Source: Lachnospiraceae bacterium (GTDB lineage Bacteria; Bacillota_A; Clostridia; Lachnospirales; Lachnospiraceae). Taken from it: a DNA stretch of 64,000 bases. Shown piece by piece: positions 25,375 through 34,883 of the stretch. Where the stretch lies: NCBI GenBank assembly GCA_009911175.1, contig QXWX01000012.1:40780-104779 (forward strand), written 5' to 3'. The position numbers and the translations under genes are program-made. Position 1 is the first letter of the stretch. Every line of letters starts with the position of its first letter. Under the pieces are notes generated by a model. It made no database searches and was not told the DNA's origin. It saw nothing but the letters and a program-made list of their open reading frames with translations.

Positions 25375-26476
25375 TTGGAAGAAGCAGTTGCGAAATATCA
25401 GGAAATCTGTCTGTGGGTGAAAAAACGCCTGGAAAGCGGGGAACTGAAACCGGGGGATAAGGTGGAATCGGAATATAAGCTGTGCCATCGGTTCCAGGTC
25501 AGCAGGCAGACCGTACGGCATGCGATCTCCGTACTGGAGGAGGAAGGCATCGTAGAGCGGTTCAGGGGAAGCGGGACGTACATCAGCAGCAAGGATCAGG
25601 TGACTCCGAAAAAAGAGAAGACCATGCAGATCGCGGTGATGACAACTTTTGTTCAGGAATATATTTTTTCCACGATCATCCGGGAACTGGAGGAACAGTT
25701 TTCGAACGCTGAATACAGTCTTCAGATTTCAGTGACTAATAATTCTGTAGAAAAAGAACGCTTCATATTAAAAAAATATTTTGAATAAAAATACGGTAGA
25801 TGGACTGATCGCCGAGACCACAAAGAGCGGGCTGCCCAATCCCAATCTGGACATCTACAGGGAGATCATGGCACGGGGGATTCCGGTGCTGTTTATCAAC
25901 AGCTATTATCCCCAGCTGGAGGCTCCTCATGTCAGTCTGAATGATAAGATGGCAGGGAAACTAGTGACCAACTATCTGCTGCAGTGCGGCCATCAGAATA
26001 TCGCGGCTGTCTTAAAATCTGATGATGGTCAGGGCCATCAGCGCTATGCGGGATATCTGGAGGCCCTTATGGAGGCGAATATCAGGATCCTTGACAAGCG
26101 GGTGGCGTGGCTGGATTCGCGGCAGATGTCTGAGTTTGAACAGAATGCGGACTGGATCTGCCGCAGGCTGGAGGGCTGTACGGCCTGCGTGTGTTATAAT
26201 GATGTGATGGCGAATAAGCTGCTGGCTGTCTGCAGGAGCAGAGGAATCGGTGTTCCGGAAGACCTGTCGGTGATCAGTATTGACAATTCCGATGTTGCCG
26301 CCTACTGCGAGGTCCCGCTGACCTCTGCGGAGAATCCCATTCGGGATCTGGCAAAGATCGCGGCGCTGGAGATGCTGGATATGATCGACGGAAAGAAGGT
26401 TCCCCACTCCACAGAGCTGGAAGGGGAGATTGTGACCAGGGTGTCCGTGGCGATTTTGGAGCAGCCGCAGCTGTAA
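25375..26476 (+). pseudogene. araR: AraR-type GntR/LacI repressor, broken by a +1 frameshift
   Basis: The N-terminal part, read from TTG 25375 behind GGTGGAGGT, has a GntR winged helix (ICLWVKKRLESGELKPGDKV, then YKLCHRFQVSRQTVRHAISV and VERFRGSGTYIS). It stops at TAA 25786. The sugar-binding LacI-like half continues in the next frame from 25781 (VDGLIAETTKSG ... SVISIDNSDVAAYCEVPLTS). Removing one T from TATTTTG at 25777-25783 joins the halves as ILKKYLNKNTVDGLIAE, as in intact AraR proteins. An upstream in-frame codon at 25297 overlaps the promoter, so TTG 25375 is preferred. Either a real mutation, a sequencing error or a programmed shift is possible; the run of only four T favours one of the first two. 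Confidence 0.85.
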
Positions 26477-26555
26477 TAAGCGGCCAGCGCATTGTTCAAA
26501 ACAGGATTGCGGGCATATCAGCAAAAGAACTGGACAGAAACCCGGAAATCAGGGA

Positions 26556-27206
26556 ATGGAGTGTGGGAAAGGAATGCAGGTACAAAAAATAAATTACCAA
26601 AAGGAACTGGATCAGATTCTGGAAGCACTGCAAAAGGAGGGCATAGTGCCCCGCCTTCTGCTCCATAGCTGCTGCGCCCCCTGCAGCAGCTATGTCCTGG
26701 AATATCTTTCGGATTATTTTGAGATCACAGTATTTTATTACAATCCCAACATTTATCCGGAGGAGGAATATTACAAGCGGGTGGAAGAGCAGCAGATGTT
26801 GATCGGAAAATTAACAGCGGTCCATTCCATTTCCTTTCTGGAAGGCATTTATGATCCGGAAAGATTTTACCGGATGGCTGCCGGACTGGAACGGGCAAAA
26901 GAGGGCGGCGAACGGTGTTTTGGCTGTTATGCCCTGCGCCTGAAAGAGGCTGCGGAGAAGGCAAAAGAAGGCGGATTCGATTATTTTACCACGACGCTTA
27001 GCATCAGCCCTCTGAAAAACGCGCAGAAGCTCAATGAGATCGGCATTACCCTGGGGAAGGAGATCGGGGTGCCTTACCTGGTGTCGGATTTTAAGAAGAA
27101 AAACGGGTATCAGCGGTCGGTGGAGCTGTCCGGGGAGTATGGGCTGTACCGCCAGGACTACTGCGGTTGTCAATTTTCACTGGAAAACCGAGGAATCCGG
27201 GAGTGA
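26556..27206 (+). CDS. queH: Epoxyqueuosine reductase QueH
   Basis: 216 residues. QueH makes the last step of queuosine synthesis, reducing epoxyqueuosine in tRNA, in organisms without QueG. The cysteine pattern is complete: LLHSCCAPCSSYVLEYL near residues 35-52 (adjacent cysteines plus one), GGERCFGCYALRL at about 120-132, and RQDYCGCQFS near residue 203. These bind an iron-sulfur cluster and a second metal in the family. The start is ambiguous between ATG 26556 and ATG 26574. A terminator follows the gene. Confidence 0.92.
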   Translation: MECGKGMQVQKINYQKELDQILEALQKEGIVPRLLLHSCCAPCSSYVLEYLSDYFEITVFYYNPNIYPEEEYYKRVEEQQMLIGKLTAVHSISFLEGIYDPERFYRMAAGLERAKEGGERCFGCYALRLKEAAEKAKEGGFDYFTTTLSISPLKNAQKLNEIGITLGKEIGVPYLVSDFKKKNGYQRSVELSGEYGLYRQDYCGCQFSLENRGIRE

Positions 27207-27273
27207 AACTGTAAGAAGTTCCTTATAGACAGAAGCACGGATGTATGATACGATGATTGATAATCATTTTGTG

Positions 27274-27297
27274 ACGGCAGGAGACCTGCCGTTTTGC
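27274..27297 (+). terminator. Rho-independent terminator after queH
   Basis: ACGGCAGG (27274-27281), 3-base loop, CCTGCCGT (27285-27292), then TTTG. The stem is perfect; the T-run is short. Confidence 0.7.
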
Positions 27298-27370
27298 AAA
27301 GTAAAAACAGACTGTGCAAGTGAATCCGTTTTTGCGCAGTTCCAATGATTTAAGAAGAGAGGGAACAGGA

Positions 27371-28750
27371 ATGGCACAATTATGGGGCGGTCGCTTTACG
27401 AAGGAAACGGACAAGCTGGTATATGATTTTAACGCGTCCATTTCATTTGACAAGAGATTTTACGCGCAGGACATCCGGGGCAGTATTGCCCATGTGACGA
27501 TGCTCGCCAGGCAGGGGATCCTGACCGCAGAGGAGAGAGATCAGATCATAGAAGGGCTGAACGGCATCCGAAAGGATGTGGAGAACGGGACGCTTTTGAT
27601 CACAGAGGAATACGAGGATATCCACAGCTTTGTGGAGGCCAATCTGATCGAACGGATCGGGGACGTGGGGAAGAAGCTTCACACCGGACGCAGCCGAAAC
27701 GACCAGGTGGCTCTGGATATGAAATTATACACAAGGGATGAGATCCTGGAACTGGACCGGCTTTTGAAATGCCTTCTGGAAACGCTCCTGAATATGATGA
27801 AGGAGCACACAGAGACGTACATGCCGGGATTTACCCATCTGCAGAAGGCGCAGCCGGTGACGCTCTCGCATCATCTGGGAGCCTATTTTGAGATGTTCAG
27901 GCGGGACCGCTCCCGGATGAAGGACATTTACCGCAGGATGAATACCTGCCCGCTGGGAGCCGGAGCGCTTGCAGGCACCACCTATCCGCTGGACCGGGAC
28001 TATACGGCGGAATTGCTGGAATTTGACGGGCCTACGCGAAACAGCATGGATTCCGTGTCAGACCGGGATTACCTGATCGAGCTGCTGTCCGCCATGTCCA
28101 CGGTGATGATGCACTTAAGCCGGTTTTCCGAGGAGGTGATCATCTGGAATTCCAATGAATATCAGTTTGTGGAGCTGGACGACGCCTACAGCACCGGGAG
28201 CAGCATCATGCCTCAGAAAAAGAACCCGGATATCGCCGAGCTGGTCCGGGGAAAGACAGGCCGTGTATATGGGGCGCTGATATCACTGCTGACCACGATG
28301 AAGGGGATTCCACTGGCATACAACAAGGATATGCAGGAGGACAAGGAGCTGGTCTTTGACGCCATGGATACGACAAAGGGCTGTCTGACCCTGTTTACCG
28401 GAATGCTGGCCACCATGCGGTTTCGGAAAGACAGGATGGCGGACAGCGCAAAGCATGGATTTACCAACGCTACGGACGCGGCGGATTATCTGGTGAACCA
28501 CGGCGTGCCCTTCCGGGACGCTCATGGGATCGTGGGACAGCTGGTGCTGTACTGTATCGAAAAAGGGAAGGCATTGGATGATCTGACGATGGAAGAATAC
28601 AAACACATTTCCCCGGTATTTGAAGAGGATATCTATGAAGCAGTCAGCATGAAGACCTGCGTGGAGACGCGCAATACCATCGGCGCGCCGGGAAAGGCGG
28701 CCATGGAGCAGGTGATCGCGCGGGAGGAAGCGTATTTGATCGGGGAATAA
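27371..28750 (+). CDS. argH: Argininosuccinate lyase
   Basis: 459 residues from ATG 27371 (AAGAGAGGGAACAGG site); the usual N-terminus [15 protein letters not shown] is present. ArgH cleaves argininosuccinate into arginine and fumarate, the last step of arginine synthesis. Family signatures: [17 protein letters not shown], the catalytic loop [20 protein letters not shown], and [20 protein letters not shown]. Length is normal. No other arg gene is nearby, and argG is not in the window. Confidence 0.97.
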   Translation: MAQLWGGRFTKETDKLVYDFNASISFDKRFYAQDIRGSIAHVTMLARQGILTAEERDQIIEGLNGIRKDVENGTLLITEEYEDIHSFVEANLIERIGDVGKKLHTGRSRNDQVALDMKLYTRDEILELDRLLKCLLETLLNMMKEHTETYMPGFTHLQKAQPVTLSHHLGAYFEMFRRDRSRMKDIYRRMNTCPLGAGALAGTTYPLDRDYTAELLEFDGPTRNSMDSVSDRDYLIELLSAMSTVMMHLSRFSEEVIIWNSNEYQFVELDDAYSTGSSIMPQKKNPDIAELVRGKTGRVYGALISLLTTMKGIPLAYNKDMQEDKELVFDAMDTTKGCLTLFTGMLATMRFRKDRMADSAKHGFTNATDAADYLVNHGVPFRDAHGIVGQLVLYCIEKGKALDDLTMEEYKHISPVFEEDIYEAVSMKTCVETRNTIGAPGKAAMEQVIAREEAYLIGE

Positions 28751-28752
28751 AT

Positions 28753-28844
28753 TTATACTGCGCACAGCCGCATAAGGAAATCTGCCGCTTTGCGGCTGCG
28801 GCCGGCGCGATATTCAAGGCAGATTTTCAGCTGCCGTGAATATA
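28753..28844 (-). repeat. Dispersed repeat element, copy R1 (full length)
   Basis: Read on the minus strand this matches 42529-42624 with scattered changes over about 95 bases, for instance GCCGCAGCCG near the middle and ATGCGGCTGTGCGCA near the end. The element has several nested stems. It fills most of the argH-asd spacer. Confidence 0.8.
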
Positions 28845-28877
28845 AGATATTTTGAAAGGATAAAGGAGAGGATCAGA

Positions 28878-29963
28878 ATGGAACAGAAGTTAAAGGTTGG
28901 GATATTAGGCGCGACAGGTATGGTAGGGCAGAGATTTATTTCCCTGCTGGAGGAGCACCCCTGGTTTGAGGTGGTGACGGTTGCGGCAAGCCCCCGCTCC
29001 GCCGGAAAGACCTACGAAGAGGCAGTCGGGAGCAGGTGGAAAATGGACACCCCCATGCCGGAATCAGTGAAGAAACTGGTGGTGCTGAATGTGAATGAAG
29101 TGGAAAAGGTTGCTTCCACGGTGGATTTTGTATTCAGTGCGGTGGATATGTCGAAGGAGGAGATCAAGGCCATTGAGGAGGCTTACGCAAAGACAGAGAC
29201 TCCTGTGGTATCCAACAACAGCGCGCACCGCTGGACTCCGGATGTGCCCATGGTGGTGCCGGAGATCAATGCAGAACATTTTGACGTGATCGCAGACCAG
29301 AAAAAGCGTCTCGGAACGACCCGCGGCTTTATCGCCGTAAAGCCCAACTGCTCCATCCAGAGCTATGCGCCCTGTCTCGCGGCGTGGAAGGAATTCGGCC
29401 CGAAGGAAGTGGTGGCGACCACCTACCAGGCCATCTCCGGCGCGGGCAAGACCTTTAAGGACTGGCCGGAAATGGTGGAAAATGTGATTCCCTATATCGG
29501 CGGAGAAGAGGAGAAGAGCGAGCAGGAGCCGCTGCGGATCTTGGGCAGAGTAGAAGGCGGAGAGATCGTCAAGGCGGAGTTTCCGAAGATCACCTGCCAG
29601 TGTATCCGTGTGCCGGTGCTGAACGGCCATACTGCGGCAGTCTTTGTAAACTTTGAGAAAAAGCCGACGAAGGAGCAGCTCATCGAAAAGCTGGTGAATT
29701 TCAAAGGCTTCCCCCAGGAGGCAGAGCTTCCCAGCGCTCCGAAGCAGTTCATCCGCTACCAGGAGGAGGACAACCGTCCCCAGGTAAAGCTGGACGTGGA
29801 CTACGAGAACGGGATGGGCGTGTCCATCGGACGTCTGCGGGAGGACAGCATATTTGATTATAAATTTATCGGGCTTTCCCACAATACCGTCCGCGGCGCG
29901 GCAGGCGGAGCGGTGCTGTGCGCGGAGGCGCTGACTGCGAAAGGATATATTGAGAAAAAATAG
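28878..29963 (+). CDS. asd: Aspartate-semialdehyde dehydrogenase
   Basis: 361 residues from ATG 28878 behind AAAGGAGAGGATCAGA. It reduces aspartyl phosphate to the semialdehyde for lysine, threonine and methionine synthesis. The NADP-binding N-terminus is KVGILGATGMVGQRFISLLE; the catalytic cysteine lies in KPNCSIQSYAPCLAAW; the active-site histidine region is CIRVPVLNGHTAAVFV. The sequence is of the longer archaeal/fungal-type Asd (about 350-365 residues). threonine synthase is encoded further on at 36678. A terminator and a surface-protein promoter follow. Confidence 0.95.
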   Translation: MEQKLKVGILGATGMVGQRFISLLEEHPWFEVVTVAASPRSAGKTYEEAVGSRWKMDTPMPESVKKLVVLNVNEVEKVASTVDFVFSAVDMSKEEIKAIEEAYAKTETPVVSNNSAHRWTPDVPMVVPEINAEHFDVIADQKKRLGTTRGFIAVKPNCSIQSYAPCLAAWKEFGPKEVVATTYQAISGAGKTFKDWPEMVENVIPYIGGEEEKSEQEPLRILGRVEGGEIVKAEFPKITCQCIRVPVLNGHTAAVFVNFEKKPTKEQLIEKLVNFKGFPQEAELPSAPKQFIRYQEEDNRPQVKLDVDYENGMGVSIGRLREDSIFDYKFIGLSHNTVRGAAGGAVLCAEALTAKGYIEKK

Positions 29964-29969
29964 AGTCTG

Positions 29970-30017
29970 AAAAAATACATCGGTCACGGAGCGTTTTCTG
30001 TGCCTGATGTATTTTTT
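29970..30017 (+). terminator. Rho-independent terminator after asd
   Basis: AAAAAATACATC (29970-29981) pairs with GATGTATTTTTT (30006-30017), with extra pairs GTCAC/GTG(C)C inside. The 3' arm ends in a T6 run. The rest of the 309-base spacer to 30272 carries the next promoter and an unassigned leader. Confidence 0.85.
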
Positions 30018-30037
30018 AAATGCTTTGCAAAATTATA

Positions 30038-30066
30038 TTGACAAATTCTGCTGTTTCGTTTATGAT
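30038..30066 (+). promoter_or_regulatory. Near-consensus sigma-A promoter of the surface protein gene
   Basis: TTGACA (30038-30043), 17-base spacer, TATGAT (30061-30066). Transcription would begin about 200 bases before the start codon at 30273, leaving a long 5' leader of unknown role; I could not match it to a known riboswitch. Confidence 0.75.
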
Positions 30067-30272
30067 CAACTTACTCGTCTTAGGACATTTCTATTTTTCA
30101 TGGGGAATATCATCCCATAATCCAAAAGCGAGGACATAGCTATGTAGTTTTACCCACATTTGATTCCGGATTCAGAAAGGAGGACGTAGTATCTAATTTT
30201 CAGTGGCGCTTTTCCGTACAGGCATTCCAAACAGCAACGTTTTGACTGCATTTTATGGAGGAGAAAAGAAGT

Positions 30273-33200
30273 ATGAAAAGATTTTTTTACAACATGCCCG
30301 GTATGTTTCGTACGGCAGCGGCCTTTTTGCTGATCTTTGGCTGTATGGCCTCGGCAAGCGCTGCTTCCGTGCGGGCAGAAGAACAGATGGAGATCCAGAC
30401 CGCAATGAAAGCGGAAGGAACAACGGCACAGACCATGACAGGAACAGCAGGAGGAGCAAATGAACAAGTAATACAGGAAACTGTAGAAGAGACAGCAGAT
30501 AAGGCAGATACGCCAAAGCAGGAGGAAACAGGAGATGCACAGAACGAATCGGCCGGAAGAGAGGAAAACGGCGGTTTCGAAGCCGATCAGGAACCTTCCG
30601 GCGTCGGAAGCAGTGTAGAAAAAAGTGCTTCGGATCAGGTCGGAAGCAGTGAGCAAAGAGGAGGGGCGAACCAACCTGGAAATGAGGAAGTGAAAGAGGA
30701 AGGAACAGATGCGGACGCCGATTCGAAAGCTCCGGAAGATTCGGATTCCGGCAGGATCCCAATCGGAAGAAGAGTAATCGGGAATTACGGTACGGCATAT
30801 GTAGCCGGAAGCGGCGGAAGGATGATGCGTTCGGCGGCTGGGTCTGACTGCGCGATTACACCCGGAACCGCTCACAGCTACGGAAACTGGACGACGACAG
30901 AGTTTCGCGTGGTGACGGACAAGGGACATTACATGGGATACTGCGCACAGCCCAACAAACAGACCCCTTCGGGAATCTATCAGGTTTCCGAACTGGACAA
31001 CTCAAGGATAAAAATGGCCTTGATGTTCGGTGCGGACGGGCCGTGGGCAGGAGAGGCTTCCGCCTTGTTCGGCGGTACGGCAGAGCCTTACCCGTATGTC
31101 CACGCGATGATCGGCATTGAGTATACCGGAGAGACAGACGGGCTCACAGGGGAGCAGATCCAGGCCATGCGGAATGCATTGGATGAGCAGATGAACAGCG
31201 GGAAAGCGGAGCTGTCCATTTTCAAAGAATATCGGGCATATGTGGCCTATAATGAGAAGCAGGATATTGTGTGGCTGGAATACGTTGGACCTGCAGACGG
31301 GACGGTAACAATACGGAAGAGTTCCGCGGTTCCCGATATCACCGATGGAAATGCATGTTATTCCTTAGAAAACGCGGCATATGGAATCTATGCGGATGCA
31401 TCCTGCACCACACAGTCAGCGACAGCGATCACCAGGAAATCCGGTGAAAGTGACAAGATAGAACTGGCAGAGGGGGACTACTGGGTAAGGGAGAATACGG
31501 CTCCGCATGGCTATCAGAAAGATACTCAGGTTTATATGGTCCATGTAAAAGCAGGCGAGAATGTGCATCTGGATGTAAGCGACATTCCGAAATATGATCC
31601 GACAGGGCTGGAACTGGTGAAGCGGGATCAGGACGCTCCGAAGGGAGCGCCCCAGGACGGCGCGTCTCTTGCGGGTGCGCAGTTTACGGTCAGATACTAC
31701 AGCGGATTCTTTGAAAAGGAAACTCTGCCTCAGACGCCCACAAGAACCTGGGTGCTGGAGACCAAAGCGGTGCCGGACGGAGCGGGATCGAAGAAATATC
31801 AGGCCCTGCTTCGGGAGGAATACAAGGTTTCAGGAGATGATTTTTACATCATGGACGGAATCCCGGTACTGCCACTGGGAACGATCTCCATAGAAGAGAC
31901 AAAGGCTCCTGCCGGGTATCTGCTGGAAGGCGCATACCTGCAGGCGGAAGGGAGTGAGGAAAAAACAACCGGTCTCTATACCTCGCAGATCCGTTATGTT
32001 GGACCTGAAGTGAATTTAAAAGGCGGAAACCAATACGCCGTCTATAACCAGGTCATCCGCGGCGGCGTGAAGATCCGGAAACGGGACTTCGACACCAGGG
32101 CTTCGGTCCCCCAGGGCGGCGCGTCTCTAGAAAATGCCGTATTTGCGGTTGTAAATCTGAACGAAAATAACGTATTTGTGGACGGAAAGGTCTATGGAAG
32201 GAATGAGACCATTACAACGATCAAGACCGACGAGACCGGAATAGCGCAGACAACGGAAAGGCTGCTTCCTTATGGGAAGTATCGGATCCTTGAAACAGGC
32301 GCGCCCACCGGATACCTGGACACCGGACTCTGGAGGCAAGAATTTTTTATCACAAAGAACGGAGAAGTCGTGGATCTGACGGATGCGGATCATTCCATTT
32401 TGAACCGGGTGAAGCGGGGCGACTTCGAATTGCGCAAGATTGACTCCAAAACCCAGAAGGTGATGCCGGGCGTCGAGTTCAGCCTGACCAGTACCACGAC
32501 AGGGGAATCCCATCGGATCACAACGGATGATAACGGTTACTATTCCTCTTCCGCAGAATGGAATCTGCACACCAGGAATTCCAATCAGGGGGGAACAGAA
32601 GACGGCCTCTGGTTCGGACTGGACGGAGAAGGAGGAAGCGCGCCTGTGGACAACAGCCTGGGAGCCCTTCCCTATGATACATATATTCTGGAAGAGCTTC
32701 CTACGGATGCAAACAAAGGAAAAGAAATGCTGACGATTCCTCTGGTCATTTACAAAGATAAAGTAACCATTAACCTGGGAAACCTGGAAAATAAAGACCT
32801 GATCGAGGACGCCCCGGCCATTTCCACCAGCGCCAGAAACGAGGCCACCGGAAACCATTATGCACAGACCGGAACGGTGACAGTGATCGATTCCGTGCTG
32901 TACAACGGATTGAAGGAAAAACAGGAATATCTTCTGAAATGTGTTGTGATGGATAAAAAAACCAAAAAGCCTGTCACGGATCCGGAAGGAAATCCGGTCA
33001 CCGCAGAACAGGCATTTACCGCAGCCGCCTCTGCTGGCATGACAGAGGTCGAGTGTACCTTTGACGCCTCCGAGCTGTATGGTCAGGATATTGTCCTTTA
33101 CGAAGAGCTATACTGTGAGGAAAAAAAGATCGCAGAACATAAGGACATCAACGATGAAGGCCAAACCATCCATTTTCCTGGCATCGAAACGAAAGCGCTG

Positions 33201-34436
33201 GACAAGACCACCGGAACCAATACGGTTGTAGCAGGAGAAGAGATTTCCATAGCGGATACTGTCACCTATAAAAATTTGAAACCGGGCCAGGAGTATACAC
33301 TCCGCGGAAAACTGGTGGACAAGGAAACGGGCATGACCGCGAAGGATGCTGCCGGGGCGGATATTACCGCGGAACTAAAATGGACGCCAAAGGAAAAGGA
33401 CGGAAAAGCCGAAGTGGTATTTACCTTTGACGGATCAAACTTGGAAGGAAAGACCCTGGTCGCATTTGAAACATTGGAGAAAAACAACAAGATCTATGCC
33501 GTCCATGCGGACATTGACAGCCAGGAACAGACCATTTATTTCCCGAAAGTCAGGACCTCCGCCCGAGATGTCGAAACCAACAGCCGCAGTGCCCAGACAG
33601 CGGAACAAGCGATAATCGTGGATACCGTCTTTTACTCCAATCTGACCCCGGGCCAGGAATACACGGTAGAGGGAACCCTGATGGACCAGGAAACCGAAGC
33701 GCCCCTTTTGGAAAACGGGGAACAGATCACGGCAGAAACCACCTTCACCCCGGAAGCCGATTCCGGAACCGTGGACGTAACCTTTGAACTGAACGCCTCC
33801 CGCCTTGCAGGTAAAACCGCCGTGGCATTTGAGAGCGTAACAAAGGAAGGCGAAGAGGTCGCTGCCCACAAGGACATCCACTACGAGGGCCAGACCCTCT
33901 ACTTTCCGGAACTGAAAACCCAGGCCGCCGAAAAACAGACCGGCAGCCAGAAGATCACCGCCGAAAACGAGATCACCATTGTAGACAAGGTGACTTATCA
34001 AAACCTGATCCCCGGTGAAGAATACACAATAAAAGGCATCCTGATGGACAAATCGACAGGCGCTCCCCTCCTGATCGAGCAAACCGAGATCAAAGCCGAA
34101 ACCACCTTCACCCCGGAAAAACCAGCCGGAACCGCCGAAGTAGAATTTACCTTCCAGGCAGCTACCCTCAAAAACAAAGAACTCGTAGTATTCGAAAAAC
34201 TATACATCAACGGAGCGGTACTGGCCACTCACGAAGACCTCAACGCCGAATCCCAGACCGTCCACATCAACAAACCCCAGTCTCCCCCGGAAGAACAGCC
34301 GCAACAGCCAGCTTCATCTTCCGAACCGCCAAAATCCGTCAAGACCGGAGACCCGGCAGACATCCTGCCGCCAGTCCTCCTTCTCATGTTATCCCTGGCC
34401 GTTTTAATCACCGCCGCCAGAAAAAAACTGGGCTAA
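30273..34436 (+). CDS. Cell-wall-anchored adhesin: thioester, Cna-B and VaFE domains
   Basis: 1387 residues from ATG 30273, nine bases after GGAGGAG. Order: signal peptide (about 1-33); acidic Gln/Thr/Ser-rich stalk (34-170); a thioester-type domain with GHYMGYCAQPNKQTPSG (about 215-230), whose Cys and a downstream Gln would form a reactive bond to host surfaces; four Cna-B-like beta domains (about 365-840; each ending in motifs such as YWVRENTAPHGY, SIEETKAPAGYL, YRILETGAPTGYL and YILEELPT); then four VaFE repeats of about 121 residues starting near 32827, 33190, 33556 and 33917. C-terminus: Pro-rich spacer, SVKTGD, a hydrophobic helix and RKK. The sorting motif is SVKTG and not LPXTG. No sortase gene is in the window. 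Confidence 0.92.
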   Translation: MKRFFYNMPGMFRTAAAFLLIFGCMASASAASVRAEEQMEIQTAMKAEGTTAQTMTGTAGGANEQVIQETVEETADKADTPKQEETGDAQNESAGREENGGFEADQEPSGVGSSVEKSASDQVGSSEQRGGANQPGNEEVKEEGTDADADSKAPEDSDSGRIPIGRRVIGNYGTAYVAGSGGRMMRSAAGSDCAITPGTAHSYGNWTTTEFRVVTDKGHYMGYCAQPNKQTPSGIYQVSELDNSRIKMALMFGADGPWAGEASALFGGTAEPYPYVHAMIGIEYTGETDGLTGEQIQAMRNALDEQMNSGKAELSIFKEYRAYVAYNEKQDIVWLEYVGPADGTVTIRKSSAVPDITDGNACYSLENAAYGIYADASCTTQSATAITRKSGESDKIELAEGDYWVRENTAPHGYQKDTQVYMVHVKAGENVHLDVSDIPKYDPTGLELVKRDQDAPKGAPQDGASLAGAQFTVRYYSGFFEKETLPQTPTRTWVLETKAVPDGAGSKKYQALLREEYKVSGDDFYIMDGIPVLPLGTISIEETKAPAGYLLEGAYLQAEGSEEKTTGLYTSQIRYVGPEVNLKGGNQYAVYNQVIRGGVKIRKRDFDTRASVPQGGASLENAVFAVVNLNENNVFVDGKVYGRNETITTIKTDETGIAQTTERLLPYGKYRILETGAPTGYLDTGLWRQEFFITKNGEVVDLTDADHSILNRVKRGDFELRKIDSKTQKVMPGVEFSLTSTTTGESHRITTDDNGYYSSSAEWNLHTRNSNQGGTEDGLWFGLDGEGGSAPVDNSLGALPYDTYILEELPTDANKGKEMLTIPLVIYKDKVTINLGNLENKDLIEDAPAISTSARNEATGNHYAQTGTVTVIDSVLYNGLKEKQEYLLKCVVMDKKTKKPVTDPEGNPVTAEQAFTAAASAGMTEVECTFDASELYGQDIVLYEELYCEEKKIAEHKDINDEGQTIHFPGIETKALDKTTGTNTVVAGEEISIADTVTYKNLKPGQEYTLRGKLVDKETGMTAKDAAGADITAELKWTPKEKDGKAEVVFTFDGSNLEGKTLVAFETLEKNNKIYAVHADIDSQEQTIYFPKVRTSARDVETNSRSAQTAEQAIIVDTVFYSNLTPGQEYTVEGTLMDQETEAPLLENGEQITAETTFTPEADSGTVDVTFELNASRLAGKTAVAFESVTKEGEEVAAHKDIHYEGQTLYFPELKTQAAEKQTGSQKITAENEITIVDKVTYQNLIPGEEYTIKGILMDKSTGAPLLIEQTEIKAETTFTPEKPAGTAEVEFTFQAATLKNKELVVFEKLYINGAVLATHEDLNAESQTVHINKPQSPPEEQPQQPASSSEPPKSVKTGDPADILPPVLLLMLSLAVLITAARKKLG

Positions 34437-34630
34437 GCCTACATTCTTTGACAAAAATACTACAACAAGAAGGTAATTTTACAGACTTAAAAAATGTCAT
34501 TTTATAACCGTTCACAACAGCATGTCGCAGAGTCGGTAAAGCGCTGCGCTGCATTTCCGCTTTTGCGCCGCGGCGCTCCACCGGCTGCCGTCCATCTACC
34601 GTTTTACAATCGTAGAACCGCCGATACACA

Positions 34631-34765
34631 GCACAGGCGAAAACAATTGCCCAAAGGAACCTCTCAAAAAACGCCAGCGCTTAGCGAGGTTTTCCCGAGC
34701 TTAGCACTGCTGCGTTTTTTGCGAAGCGAGAGCGGGGTGACGCGGGCAATTGTTTTCGCCTGTGC
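34631..34765. repeat. Perfect 22-base inverted repeat enclosing a second hairpin
   Basis: The 22 bases 34631-34652 (GCACAGGCGAAAACAATTGC plus CC) are exactly complementary to 34744-34765. Inside, CAAAAAACGC (34675 region) faces GCGTTTTTTG (34712-34721), and TTAGCGAG and GCGAGAG form further short pairs. The whole 135-base block would fold as one long structure. No transposase or coding frame lies inside. The surrounding 447-base spacer 34437-34883 otherwise holds GC-rich sequence without a recognised gene and the leuC promoter. Confidence 0.8.
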
Positions 34766-34838
34766 GTCCCCCCCGCCGCCCTTCTCCCTTTGCTTACGCA
34801 GCCTCCCACAATTTCCACTTTTCTTTCCCGATATTGTG

Positions 34839-34847
34839 TGTTAGAAT
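34839..34847 (+). promoter_or_regulatory. Extended -10 promoter candidate for leuCD
   Basis: TGTTAGAAT (TG one base before TAGAAT) lies about 35 bases before the leuC start. The -35 region at 34819 is weak, which extended -10 promoters tolerate. No T-box or leucine attenuator was recognised. Confidence 0.4.
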
Positions 34848-34883
34848 AGCAGACAGAAAGCAAATTTGAAGGAGGTTGTCACA

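Noticed and set aside
30067..30272. Leader of the adhesin gene as a cyclic-di-GMP riboswitch
   Set aside because: Such switches often precede surface genes, but I could not find the conserved GGGCAAAC/GCAAAGCC blocks.
34494..34844. 116-codon frame in the adhesin-leuC spacer
   Set aside because: Its length comes from the GC-rich inverted repeat; composition and lack of a ribosome site argue against coding.
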